Origin: an uncultured Clostridia bacterium
GTDB lineage: Bacteria > Bacillota > Clostridia > Oscillospirales > Ruminococcaceae
DNA: 64,000 nt
Direction: 5' to 3'
Assembly (NCBI GenBank): GCA_947627005.1
Contig: CANQUJ010000006.1
Location: forward strand, 49,182 to 113,181
A program made the translations under genes and the position numbers. The notes under the pieces are model-generated. The model did no database searches. It saw only the letters and a program-made list of their open reading frames with translations, and had not been told where the DNA came from. Shown here in pieces: positions 1 to 9,361 of this stretch (the first letter of the stretch is position 1; every line of letters begins with the position of its first letter).

Positions 1-526
1 TTGTTATGTAAATGTCTTTGGGATTCCACTCGTTGGAGCCGAGGAATATAGAACCGTTGGGGCTAACCGGCGAACTCTGTACGTTGATAACCGAGATCTC
101 CGAGTTTGTTCTTATGTCGAACATGCCCAAAACAGCTAAAGGTTTAGCTGACGACTGACTCGGCTTGTGGCCTTGATACGCGAATATAACCCCCCCCGCC
201 GAATTTTCGGTGGTAACAAGAATCGTTCGCCAGTTTTTGAGCCCGCTGTGAAGCTTGCGATAGTTTACGCTCGAATCGTCCGTAGATTCCCAAGGCAATT
301 CAACCATCATATAGCTGCTCGCTCGGCAGCCCAAGCCGCTCGAATAGTCAGTAACAAACGGAAGAGGAAAGACCGAATAGGCCGTTCCCGAGCGATCGAC
401 GTTAAAGCTTTTAACCGTCTCTAATCCGATTTTGTTGTATTTGTCGAAATACACATACGGAAGCTCGATCTTAGCTTCCCCCGCCGAGGTAAAAAGCTGC
501 CTTCTCCTGCCGAAAAATTCATGCAT
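1..526 (-). CDS. Phage tail-fibre-like protein (C-terminus outside window)
   Basis: The frame opens at ATG 526 behind a GGAGG site and stays open to the left edge, so only the first ~175 residues are seen. The N-terminus MHEFFGRRRQLF resembles the start MNEFMSRRRLIL of the next gene upstream, so the two are probably paralogues that share an N-terminal attachment segment. It is the last visible gene of the minus-strand phage tail run, where fibre or host-binding proteins are usual. No catalytic motif is visible; receptor binding is inferred from position only. Confidence 0.5.
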   Translation of the reverse strand, partial: MHEFFGRRRQLFTSAGEAKIELPYVYFDKYNKIGLETVKSFNVDRSGTAYSVFPLPFVTDYSSGLGCRASSYMMVELPWESTDDSSVNYRKLHSGLKNWRTILVTTENSAGGVIFAYQGHKPSQSSAKPLAVLGMFDIRTNSEISVINVQSSPVSPNGSIFLGSNEWNPKDIYIT

Positions 527-586
527 ATCAATTCCTCCTATATTTTAATTATATCATAATTTGATATGATTTGCAATACATTTGTA

Positions 587-1179
587 TTATCTTATCACTA
601 TTTTATTTATAGTGTAGCGCGGAAAGTTTATATAAATCAGCAGTCTTCTCAAGCCGATATCAAGATCTTTGTATTTTGCATATTCCGGCGTGCCTCCGTT
701 ATCTATCATTTCGCTTCTTTTGAAGATTGTTGAAATCATTTTGTCCTTCTCATAGCTTATTTTCTTGTTTATAGACCTACTTAAATACTCATGATTATAT
801 ACTCCTCCGTCGCTCGTATCTTTTTGTGATATTTGAAAATACATATCATAATATAGGCCGATAGACCAAGAAACATTTTGATATGCGGTATCTGTATTTC
901 GATTTCTTGCCAGTTTCCCAAGCCGTCCGCCAAAACAAGCCCGTCTGGGGTCTCTTTATAAGGCATATTCACATAATAAGATCCGTTGCATAATCCGTTA
1001 AAGTCGCTCGGAAAAGCGTCGAACAAGCCGTAGCTGCCTCCAGAAAAATATAAACGTTCCGGCGTAGAGTTATATTTCAGAATCGCTTGATTGCTTCCGC
1101 CCTCTTCCCAATAATTATACGGAAGAGGAATTGATTCCGACGGCAGTATAAGCCTTCTTCTGCTCATAAATTCGTTCAT
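587..1179 (-). pseudogene. Frameshifted phage tail-fibre-like gene
   Basis: The start is ATG 1179 after a GGGGAGG site (MNEFMSRRRLIL...). The first frame runs to a stop at 781, but its last ~35 residues look unlike a natural protein. The frame one base back reads plausibly from about 905 down to the stop at 587 (...TAYQNVSWSIGLYYDMYFQ...). One missing base near 880-910 would join them into a protein of ~195 residues like the paralogue at 1-526. This could be a true mutation, a sequencing indel or two overlapping genes; the conserved N-terminus favours one broken gene. Confidence 0.45.
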
Positions 1180-1196
1180 TTTAAGCCCTCCCCTTT

Positions 1197-1754
1197 TTAA
1201 TTCGAGACCTTTTTGTCGTGCTTCTTCCAAACCATAACCGAATTGATGATCGAAAACTCCCATTCCTCTTCGGGCTTGGCCTGCGTAAAGTCGTCTCCGC
1301 TGACGAATATTTCCGTGGCGCTCTTAAGCGTTATCCCGCTTATCCCCTTTAAAAACCCCCAAGCGGTAACCGTGCTCGGGCTTAGAGTAACCGTAAGCGC
1401 GTGCTCGTTAAGGGTTATGTTGTAATAGGTCATATCTTTAAGGGTGATCGAGCAGTCGGCGTCTTTGTTAAGGCTTGCGCCGTTGTCAATCGTAAAGCCG
1501 TCCAAATACGGAAACGCCGATTTTTTTAAATGCCCGCTCTCATCAAGCCCCGCGACTCCGTTTGCCGCGTTTTTCTCTTTGCTTTCGATATAATCGGAAT
1601 CCTCGAAGTTTTTAATCTTCTTTTCTGCTTCCTCGATGGCGGTTTCGTGGCCGACAAGGGTGTCGCTGATTGCGTTAAGCTCTTCGGCGTTCAAATAGGG
1701 CGCGGAATCGTTTTTCCACCCGGGGTTCTTGTATTTTCCCTGCACTACCGGCAT
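1197..1754 (-). CDS. Phage tail/baseplate appendage protein
   Basis: A 185-residue protein starting at ATG 1754 with a GAGAGG site upstream. After a charged helical N-terminus it carries NGVAGLDESGHL (residues ~64-75). That NGVAGLD-x-x-G-x-L pattern is common at the start of the shaft or collar part of phage fibre and hyaluronidase-like appendages. The rest looks beta-rich. It lies between the baseplate-like gene and the two fibre-like genes, fitting an adaptor or short fibre. The exact role is unknown. Confidence 0.55.
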   Translation of the reverse strand: MPVVQGKYKNPGWKNDSAPYLNAEELNAISDTLVGHETAIEEAEKKIKNFEDSDYIESKEKNAANGVAGLDESGHLKKSAFPYLDGFTIDNGASLNKDADCSITLKDMTYYNITLNEHALTVTLSPSTVTAWGFLKGISGITLKSATEIFVSGDDFTQAKPEEEWEFSIINSVMVWKKHDKKVSN

Positions 1755-1760
1755 AATTTT

Positions 1761-1964
1761 CTACCTCTCTTTCGTAATTGCTTCTCGGTCGACTTTTCTT
1801 TGCTCGATTAAAGCTATGTCGGGGTGAGATTTAGAAAAGGCCGTGCCCTCGCAGATATAAAACCTGCCGTTCTCGCCGGTAATCTCATACTCGCGCCCGC
1901 TTTTAAGTTTTAATATCCTTGCGGTCCTTTTTGCAGCGGTTTGCTGCGGTTTTTTCTTGCTCAT
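1761..1964 (-). CDS. Small hypothetical phage protein
   Basis: A 67-residue basic protein (MSKKKPQQTAAKRTARILKL...) with a lysine/arginine-rich N-terminus and a short beta-prone segment (GREYEITGENGRFYICEGT). It sits six bases after the stop of the baseplate-like gene and seven before the next start, so it is part of the tail operon. No family is recognised. Confidence 0.55.
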   Translation of the reverse strand: MSKKKPQQTAAKRTARILKLKSGREYEITGENGRFYICEGTAFSKSHPDIALIEQRKVDREAITKER

Positions 1965-1970
1965 ACTTTG

Positions 1971-3338
1971 TTATTCCTCCTCCGTGTCGGTTATCGTAGC
2001 GACGGGAAAATCGTGAACCGAAACTGCGTTGATCGTCATTTCCCCATTTGCCGTCAAGGGTCTTGAAAAGCCTAAAATCAAGTGCCGTTCAACCGGCGAG
2101 CCCTCTTTGTCGGTTCTGACTATCGAAATAAGCCTGTTTTCTTGAATGTGCAATATTTGAGAACACGAGATTGTAACCGCCTTTTTAAGAATCGTCGCCC
2201 TTTTAAGCTCCCAAGCCGCGCGATCCTCGCACTGTTTGTTCGTAACATACCCCGGCGCGCTTTCCCTTATCGTCTTTCGGCCTATAAGGTTTACATTCGT
2301 GTCGCTCTTCGGGTCAAGATTTTGCGCCCTGCCCCTCGGCTGCGAATAGTCGTCGAGCTGCTCTCCGTATATGATGTAATCGTTGTATACCTCGGTATTT
2401 TTAACCTCGTAGGTCATGCCTAAAAGCGTTGTCTCTTTCTCCGAAAACTGCCAGATAACCGGCTTGGTGTCGTCTAAAATGTCGTCCTGCGAGGGGTCTA
2501 TCCTAAGCGCGCCCAATTCGTCATACCCGACTACGGCGTTTACCGCTCCGGCTAATTCAAGAATAACGTCCGCCTTTTTGTCGCTTCCTCCGTCCTTCCT
2601 AACGGTATAAGGAAGATCGGTCATCTTAACGGTGCTGCCGTCCGGCAATTCCTGCGTTCTTTGGTTGTAATACTCGGTGTATATCGGCTTAATTCCGTCT
2701 AAGGGGCGGCCGTTTCCTCGGTCTTCGCTTAGCAGAGCCGAGATCGGCTCAAAAATATTCGTTCCGACTGCAACCTCGTAAGTCCCTTCAAGATTTCCGA
2801 AAAGCGTTCCGTCAAGATTCGCCCATTTATCCACAAGGTTATAGGTCATCGTCCGCGAGTTCGGCAAAATCTCTTCGCTCGGCGTGTCGATCAAAAATAC
2901 GCCCTGCTGTATATAAAAATCCGTGCCGTCCGCCAAAACAAGCCCCTCGTCAAGAGCAATCTCCTGCCCGAACCAAATGTTGTTCACATTGTACTGAAAA
3001 TCCGAACCGTAATTCGCAAGGGTAACGCTCGCAGTCCTGCGCCGCCCGTTCTGAAAATTGACCGATATGCTTCCGTCCGTGATATATGCCTGCCCGCGCC
3101 GCTTTTTAGTGCTGTTGTCAACCGCAAACGCCGTCGAGCGGTCGGGGTTCAAAAATCGCAGTCTGCAAAGCTTTCTAAACGGTGTTTGCAATACCCTCAT
3201 ATAGTCTATATATCGGTTTTTCCTGTCCCAAGGACCGAGAACGGTAAAGTTCTTCCCGTCCGAACATAAAATAGGTCCGTCCGAGCATAGAAAGTCGACG
3301 TCTTGAAGATGAAGATACTCTATGTTCGTTTTGCTCAC
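1971..3338 (-). CDS. Phage tail/baseplate hub-like protein
   Basis: A 455-residue protein downstream of the large tail protein. Its size, operon position and beta-rich sequence with repeated LVLADG/LCSDG turns resemble distal-tail or hub proteins of Firmicutes siphophages, but no diagnostic motif is visible, so the assignment rests on synteny. The only upstream start is GTG 3338, and the GGAGG there almost touches the GTG. Initiation may therefore be a few codons inside, for example the ATA at residue 6. The 5' end is uncertain. Confidence 0.5.
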   Translation of the reverse strand: MSKTNIEYLHLQDVDFLCSDGPILCSDGKNFTVLGPWDRKNRYIDYMRVLQTPFRKLCRLRFLNPDRSTAFAVDNSTKKRRGQAYITDGSISVNFQNGRRRTASVTLANYGSDFQYNVNNIWFGQEIALDEGLVLADGTDFYIQQGVFLIDTPSEEILPNSRTMTYNLVDKWANLDGTLFGNLEGTYEVAVGTNIFEPISALLSEDRGNGRPLDGIKPIYTEYYNQRTQELPDGSTVKMTDLPYTVRKDGGSDKKADVILELAGAVNAVVGYDELGALRIDPSQDDILDDTKPVIWQFSEKETTLLGMTYEVKNTEVYNDYIIYGEQLDDYSQPRGRAQNLDPKSDTNVNLIGRKTIRESAPGYVTNKQCEDRAAWELKRATILKKAVTISCSQILHIQENRLISIVRTDKEGSPVERHLILGFSRPLTANGEMTINAVSVHDFPVATITDTEEE

Positions 3339-3356
3339 CTCCGCCCGACCGTTTTA

Positions 3357-3713
3357 TCAGTCCATAATATATTCGACGCTGATCTCGATATCGTGATCGT
3401 AGGCCTTTTTGATTGTCGCAATAACCGCGTCGCTTTCATATTTCAGCTCGCAAAGAATCTCTTCGCCCGTCTGCATATCTTCGGCCCTTGCGGATATGGG
3501 AACCCCTTCGACTTCTACCATCGTCGTCGTTTCGCCCTTGGCAAGCTTCCCCTTTTCAACCGCTATCGCTCGGGCGATTTTCGCAACATAGTCGAAAATC
3601 TCGTTTACCGCTTCGACAATTGTCGTTTTTGCTTCGGTGCGAAGATCGGAAGCGTTGCCGATACTTAAAATCATCTTCGCGACTTCTTTGCCTGTTTTGT
3701 TGATATCCGCCAC
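3357..3713 (-). CDS. Hypothetical phage tail protein
   Basis: A 118-residue protein starting at GTG 3713 behind GGGAG. The first half is helical (KEVAKMILSIG...VNEIFDYVAKIARAI), the second beta-prone with many acidic residues. It lies between two tail structural genes with short gaps (6 and 18 bases). No family is recognised; a tail accessory role is inferred from position. Confidence 0.5.
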   Translation of the reverse strand: MADINKTGKEVAKMILSIGNASDLRTEAKTTIVEAVNEIFDYVAKIARAIAVEKGKLAKGETTTMVEVEGVPISARAEDMQTGEEILCELKYESDAVIATIKKAYDHDIEISVEYIMD

Positions 3714-3719
3714 TTAGTA

Positions 3720-5783
3720 TCACTCCCAACTGACTATTGAAACGTTTTCCGAATCTCCCACTTCAATCCAAGGAATAGAGACTGTCTGCGCTTGCTCTCT
3801 AAGATTATCCGCCGTGCTCGCCGTAATCGCTCCCGACGTCTTGATTTGAATAAGATCGCCCTTGCGATTCTTTAAAAACAGCGTATTTTGAGAAGTCGCC
3901 AACGCAAATATTTTGTCGCGCTGCTCTATCGTGTCTCTATATGCAATCTTACCGTCCTCGTTCATCTCAATCTTCCCGATAAGTCCGCTTAGGGTTCCGC
4001 TCTTATATTCCGCAGAATCCGGCTGAACCGTGGGAAATTTTGTAAAGTTGCGAAGAACGTTAGGCGAATTGTTGTTAGAAGTCGTCCCGCTCGAAACATT
4101 ATAGGCGAATCTGTATTCTTCCAAAAGGCAATAATAACCCTCTTCGATTTCGGCACATTCGAGTATGACCCAGTCCCACCGAACGGGGCTTATTTCGTTC
4201 GAGACAAAGGGCTGCGTGGCAAACGAGGTTTCGGTATAAGGGAACGCATAATAGATATACGGGCCCTGCTCGTTTGCGGCGGCATAGTCGAACAACACCG
4301 TCGATTCGGTGTCCGAGATATGAACCAAAAAGCCGCTGTCCTTTTTCCTGCGGTAAACCGAATAACCCGCAATAATTCCGTCGATTGAATTAGAAGTTCC
4401 CGCGTTAAGGGATTTATAAGCAAGAAACAGATCTTCGTCGACGTGCTCCGGGACGTATGTATCGGTCTCGTATACCGCCTCGATCGTCTCGTTCTTCGGC
4501 TCTCCCGAAAGTATCTCGATATATTCTATTTTCTGTCTGCCGTCCGTTTCAATCGCAGTAATTCCGCCTTGGACGTAGTCCAAATCGCACATATACCGGG
4601 ACGTAGACACCGCGCCGCTCGAAGGAACCAGAGTTGAGCTCGGGGTAAGGGCTTCGCTCGGCGCAAGAGCCCCTTGCAGCCCGGTGATTCTCGCATACAT
4701 TCTCTCGGGGGTAAAAATCACGGAAACGATCGAGCCTTTTTCCACAGAACCGTCCGGCAATTCCGCAAGCGTAAAATTGCCTCGCGTAATCGAAAGCGTT
4801 TTCCTGTCCGAGAGATACTTAAACCTAATCGCGCCGGGGACTGTCGAAAGCTTCATAATCCTAACGTCCGAGTCATATACGGCGGTTTTGAAAATAAGCG
4901 TCCAAGGGTCGCCGAAAAGCATATCCTTGCCGTCGACGTTGTCCCAGACTATATTCGAGTCGGGCCCTATTTCGATTTCGCCGGAATTTTCGTCGAGCTC
5001 AACCTCGCCGGTGGTCTTCCCGATAATGCTGTATATGCCCGGCCACGAAAGCGCGACCGCCGATCTTCCTTTCGCGCACGAAGCTTTGATTGCGCCGGTT
5101 ATGGATATCGTCTCGTATTCGACGTGAAAATCTATCCACCCGGTATCGGCTTCTATTCCGTTTGCGGTCTGCGCCCTGCAACGAACCGAATAGTCGGTAC
5201 CTGTGAAAAATCCATCGTATTCCGTTTGCAAAAGCGAAACGCCGTATATGTATTGCGAATCGTAAAAGGGCTCGTCGGTGTTGTCGGCCTCGGCTATCTG
5301 CCACCGAACCCAGTTTAAGGGGTCTCCCTGTTCTTGATAATAAGTAGCGCCGAATAAATACTTGTTTGCGGCAAGCGGCGAAGGAATTTCGTCTATACTC
5401 AACGAAGGCGCGGTTCTTGTGATGAACACCGAGGCGCTTTGCTGCGTAATGCTCTCGCTTTCGCTCCACCATTGAGTGATAATAAGCTTATATTCTTCGC
5501 CGTTTACCATTCCGGCCTGCTTCGGGCTCTCAATCTTGTAGCTGAAAAATTTATAGTTTCCAAGGCGGTCTTTGCCCTCAAACGGGCAGTTTTCGGTAAG
5601 CTTTCCCGTAGAATAAACCAACGTGCTTTGAAAATCATTCTTGTATATCCCGATAGAAAAGGCCGTCATCGGAGAATTTCCGTTTATCTGCCAAGATATT
5701 TCAAGAGGCTTCTCGGCGTCGACCGTTCCGCCGCCGAGTCCCATCGAATCGGACGGGAAGATGTTAGTCGGTTGAAAAAGCAT
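3720..5783 (-). CDS. Large phage tail protein with fibronectin-like segments
   Basis: A 687-residue protein starting at ATG 5783 behind GGAGG. Its N-terminal ~230 residues contain two stretches that look like Ig/fibronectin-III repeats (e.g. PLEISWQINGNSPMTAFSIG, then TAPSLSIDEIPSP). The middle has jelly-roll-like beta sequence and the C-terminus has further beta repeats. It directly follows the tape-measure-like gene, the place of distal-tail or tail-tip proteins. Fibronectin-like folds in such proteins commonly bind surface glycans. The assignment is by synteny and sequence character. Confidence 0.55.
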   Translation of the reverse strand: MLFQPTNIFPSDSMGLGGGTVDAEKPLEISWQINGNSPMTAFSIGIYKNDFQSTLVYSTGKLTENCPFEGKDRLGNYKFFSYKIESPKQAGMVNGEEYKLIITQWWSESESITQQSASVFITRTAPSLSIDEIPSPLAANKYLFGATYYQEQGDPLNWVRWQIAEADNTDEPFYDSQYIYGVSLLQTEYDGFFTGTDYSVRCRAQTANGIEADTGWIDFHVEYETISITGAIKASCAKGRSAVALSWPGIYSIIGKTTGEVELDENSGEIEIGPDSNIVWDNVDGKDMLFGDPWTLIFKTAVYDSDVRIMKLSTVPGAIRFKYLSDRKTLSITRGNFTLAELPDGSVEKGSIVSVIFTPERMYARITGLQGALAPSEALTPSSTLVPSSGAVSTSRYMCDLDYVQGGITAIETDGRQKIEYIEILSGEPKNETIEAVYETDTYVPEHVDEDLFLAYKSLNAGTSNSIDGIIAGYSVYRRKKDSGFLVHISDTESTVLFDYAAANEQGPYIYYAFPYTETSFATQPFVSNEISPVRWDWVILECAEIEEGYYCLLEEYRFAYNVSSGTTSNNNSPNVLRNFTKFPTVQPDSAEYKSGTLSGLIGKIEMNEDGKIAYRDTIEQRDKIFALATSQNTLFLKNRKGDLIQIKTSGAITASTADNLREQAQTVSIPWIEVGDSENVSIVSWE

Positions 5784-5796
5784 ATACCTTCCTCCG

Positions 5797-7501
5797 TTAC
5801 TGATTTTTATAAAGGGCCAAATTGCCGGTCAAACGTACAAGATCGTAAAGCGTAAGCGTTTTAGCTTGGCCTTCCGAAAGCGTGATATTCCCGAACTGAT
5901 ACACGCTTCCTTTATACTGCGTTCCGATATTTTCTTCGCTCTTTCCCATAATGCGCGAAAGTGATTTTTCGGGGCTGCCGTACATAAGGTTCAGCTCCGA
6001 AAGCCGCTGTAAGAACGTCGAAGAAGCCGTCGGCGACAAAAGCGATTTCGATATGTCGGGCGGCAAAACGATCTCGTCCTTCGCCGTCGCCTTTATTCCG
6101 CCGATTCCTTTTAAAACTCCGCCCGAATCGAAGACTTGACCGTTTAACATCTTGTTTACGATTTCTCTGATGATTTCGTAGTCATATCCGAGCGCTTCTA
6201 TTGCCCTTCTCCTTGCGGAACCGTTTCCAAATTCGCCGCGTATTACTCTTCGCGCAAGATCTATCATATCTTGCGTGTAATATTGATTCGAGCCGGCAGA
6301 CTCAATGATCGGGTCGTCATCGACAATTTCAAAGTCGCTACCGGGCGGGCTGTATGGGCTGTAATAGCTGTTGCCGCCCACCCAAGGCGAAGAAAATCCC
6401 GCCGTACTTACTCCGAGGGTTCCCGAAAGGAAGCTTCCGAGGCTTGAAAGAAGTTGATTTACGTTGTCGATGTTTTGCCTCATAAGGGGCGTTCCGTATG
6501 TGGCGATGTCCTGCAAAATAGCGGTTATGCTCCTTGTTGGGGCTTGAAGCGAATCTACCGCGCTCTGCCACTGTGAGGAAAGGGCGTTGTACTGCGAATT
6601 TATAAGATCCTTTTTTCGCTCGATCTCCCTTTTTGCGGCGTCGTATTCGGCGTCTATGGCGCTTTTCTGCTTTTTAATACTGCTTTCTATGGCGTCGTAT
6701 GCCGCTTGAACGGCGATTTTTTTGTCCTCTATCGCTTGAAGAGCGGCATTGTAGGCAAGCTCGGCGCGGTAGCTTTCAAGGTCTTCTTTGGCCTGCTCTA
6801 AGGCGTCTTCGGCTGATTTTACATTGACCTCATCGGCGCGCCATTCCCATTGCTTTGTGTCGCTGTTATAATAGCGGACCGTTCTCTCGCGCCTTGCCTT
6901 TTCTAAGGCGTCTTCCGCCTCTTTGACCGCAAGAATCTTTTCTTCAAGTTCAAGTTGGTTTTCCTTTTCCTCTTTTGCGGTCTTAAGGGCCTCTTCTTCG
7001 GCCTCGATAGCCGACATGCGGCTGTCGAATAACTGCTTCTGCCCTTCAAGCTCGGCGTCTAAGGCTTCGTTGCGGCTGTCTCTAAGGTCTTCCAAAGAAT
7101 CAAGCTGCTTTTCGAGCTGCTCGATCTGTTCGTCCGCAAGGTCCTTTGCTCTTTCAAGCTCCGAGTTGACCGCGCTTTCCAACTCGTTTTGAAGATCCTC
7201 TTGAAGCTTTTTAAGCGATTCGGCTTCGCTCTCGATCAGATCGTTTATCTTTGCGTTCCAGTCGTACCATTCCGCCGCTAAAGCGTTAATGTCTTCCTGC
7301 GAGCCTCCGATAGATTCGAGATAGCTCTTTTCGGCGTTGATACTCGTCTTTTGTTATTTCTCCGCTCTTTTCGGGCTTTTCACCGTTATCGAAGATCAAT
7401 ATGTATCTCTGCGTTATCCTCGAAAAGCGCCTATTCTCCGCAAGCTTTATATTCTCTTGATTCAAAGCCGCGGCGTACAGCTTATATTCGTTCTTGCTCA
7501 A
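5797..7501 (-). CDS. Tape-measure-like coiled-coil protein, frame-shifted, with CW_7-like repeat
   Basis: The long frame (TTG 7182 to stop 5797, 461 aa) has no believable start. It is open upstream to a TAA at 7354-7356 and encodes ordinary coiled coil there. A second frame starts at TTG 7501, overlaps the terminase stop and runs to 7286. A +1 shift between about 7350 and 7290 would join them into ~565 residues. The first ~210 residues of the long frame are charged heptad coil. Residues 304-348 (DLARRVIRGEFGNG...YDYEIIREIVNKML) match the Cpl-7/CW_7 cell-wall-binding repeat pattern. Length determination of the tail is inferred. The shift may be programmed, a mutation or an error. Confidence 0.55.
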
Positions 7502-9348
7502 AACAATTTTCCCCCGTGGCGCTGCGTAATCAGTCGACTGCTCGCGCTATAATTGACCGTGTTGTTCAAAGCGCCTTGTTCCGCTTCGCGTATAAGCCTA
7601 TCCCAGTCGCTTTCCCTCTTCGACGTCGAAAGATTCGCCTTTTCAAGCTTTTGCGCAAGCCTAAGAGCATATTTCAAAGCGGACCAACTGTCTCTTTGAA
7701 TCCTGTGAGAAATGCGCTTTTCACATACTCCCGCGCCGGAGACGCCCTTTTTAAGGTTTCTGATCTGATCTGCGAGCTCGTTCGTCTTTTTATATGGGCT
7801 CGATATGGCAACGTCAAGGCGGGAATCCTTTATTCTGTGAGTCCTTTTATAAGCTTCAATGCCCGCGTATATGTTGGAGGTCAATAGCGACACGTTTCGG
7901 TTGTCAAACTGAATCTCGGCATATCTGACCATTTCGGAATCGGGATCCGTCGTACCTACTCCGCCCGCCTTTATGGGATATATAACGGGAAGTGCACCTT
8001 CAAGTTCAAGCTCCGTATATTGATCGTGGTTTATAACGCACAGCGGCGCGAGCCCATCGTCGAGATTACTCATCAACGCTTCCGTAACCGCCTTGCCGTA
8101 TTGCCAACAGTCGATGGATATATATGTCTCGCTTCCCTCGTAGCAAAATCTGTACCACACTTGCTTAAGCCTTCGGGCCTGCTCTCTCTCGGTCATTCCG
8201 AGCGGAGACCAATCGTCGAGGTAGACAACGTCCTTTTTATATTTATCTCTGCGATAATAATCTTTCTGCTTGGTAAGCTTAACCACCGCGCAAGCGCATT
8301 TCGCGTTATTCGCGCCGTCCTCATAAGCCACATCGTAGCCGACAATGTATATTACCTCTTCGGGCTTAAGCTGATTGTCGCGATCCTTGCAGCAATGGTG
8401 CTCTTCCATAAGGATCAAATCTCTGCTTGCGGTTAGAATTTCGTCTCTGACTATCGGATTCTCGTCGGTACCCGTATATAGGCTTTCCATTTCTCGCATA
8501 AACTCTTCGGGAGTTGACTCGTGCTTTCTCTGCATAGCCCACGAATACGAGCGCATTTGACTTAAAACGATAACCGTCCACGGAATGTCCATAACAAAGG
8601 CGCTTTTGCCTTCCAACATCATCTTGAGGTGCTTGCAACGGGTCTCGAAGCTGTGATTCTGCTTTCGCCCCGCCGAAGTGATGGTATGCTGCTTAAACTT
8701 AATAAACGTCGGATCGTCTTCGCCCTGCACCCTGTGAGTAAGCCTAACTGCATATAGAACAATAGATGTGTATTCGCGATAGTCGAACGGCGGATCTTCC
8801 TCCTGCGCATATTCCTCTGCGGTGACGTCGTGAATGTTTTGCCCGCGCAAGGCGTTGATGGTAATGCTCGACCCGAATTTCGTCGATATCGCCCAACTGT
8901 CCTTGCTTTGGGAATCTATCATGTAATGCCTCGCTATGGCGGGAAAGTCCTTTTTAAGCTGTACGAAGGCTTCTTTTGCAAGCGCAGCCTGCTGTTTATA
9001 GCTTGGCCCGTAGTAGCTCGAATTTGTCGCGGGAAACAAAATGTTTTCCGCAATCTTTTGCTTTATTTTGGTGCTCGTCTTGGTGGCGGAACGGCAGCCG
9101 GTTATGTCGACGAATTGATATCGCGCAAAAGCTCTCATCATCACACGCTGTATAAGCTCTTCCGTCTTATATTTGGAATCGGGAGCGCGAAAGACATCGT
9201 ACATAACATCGGGGTACCACCTAAAGAACGAAATCAAGAACGCCCAAGATTCGTTGGCATATTCGGTGTAGTCGCGCGCCCACTCGTCGTTTACCTTAGT
9301 CCAGCCGCGGCCTTCGACCCACGCCATACCGATTTTTCTGCCCGCCAT
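7498..9348 (-). CDS. terL: Phage terminase large subunit
   Basis: A 616-residue packaging motor starting at ATG 9348 behind GAGGTG. The ATPase part has a terminase-style Walker A variant GCRSATKTS (residues 84-92) and a Walker B-like VTAEEY (175-180). The RNase H-like nuclease part keeps acidic residues at D339 (IVGYDVAYEDG), D413 (YISIDCWQ) and D512 (SRLDVAIS). Both ATPase and nuclease therefore look intact. It translocates DNA into proheads and cuts concatemers. The 3' neighbour overlaps its stop by four bases and is tail-related, so the usual portal and capsid genes are absent here. Confidence 0.85.
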   Translation of the reverse strand: MAGRKIGMAWVEGRGWTKVNDEWARDYTEYANESWAFLISFFRWYPDVMYDVFRAPDSKYKTEELIQRVMMRAFARYQFVDITGCRSATKTSTKIKQKIAENILFPATNSSYYGPSYKQQAALAKEAFVQLKKDFPAIARHYMIDSQSKDSWAISTKFGSSITINALRGQNIHDVTAEEYAQEEDPPFDYREYTSIVLYAVRLTHRVQGEDDPTFIKFKQHTITSAGRKQNHSFETRCKHLKMMLEGKSAFVMDIPWTVIVLSQMRSYSWAMQRKHESTPEEFMREMESLYTGTDENPIVRDEILTASRDLILMEEHHCCKDRDNQLKPEEVIYIVGYDVAYEDGANNAKCACAVVKLTKQKDYYRRDKYKKDVVYLDDWSPLGMTEREQARRLKQVWYRFCYEGSETYISIDCWQYGKAVTEALMSNLDDGLAPLCVINHDQYTELELEGALPVIYPIKAGGVGTTDPDSEMVRYAEIQFDNRNVSLLTSNIYAGIEAYKRTHRIKDSRLDVAISSPYKKTNELADQIRNLKKGVSGAGVCEKRISHRIQRDSWSALKYALRLAQKLEKANLSTSKRESDWDRLIREAEQGALNNTVNYSASSRLITQRHGGKLF

Positions 9349-9361
9349 TTCACACCTCTTT

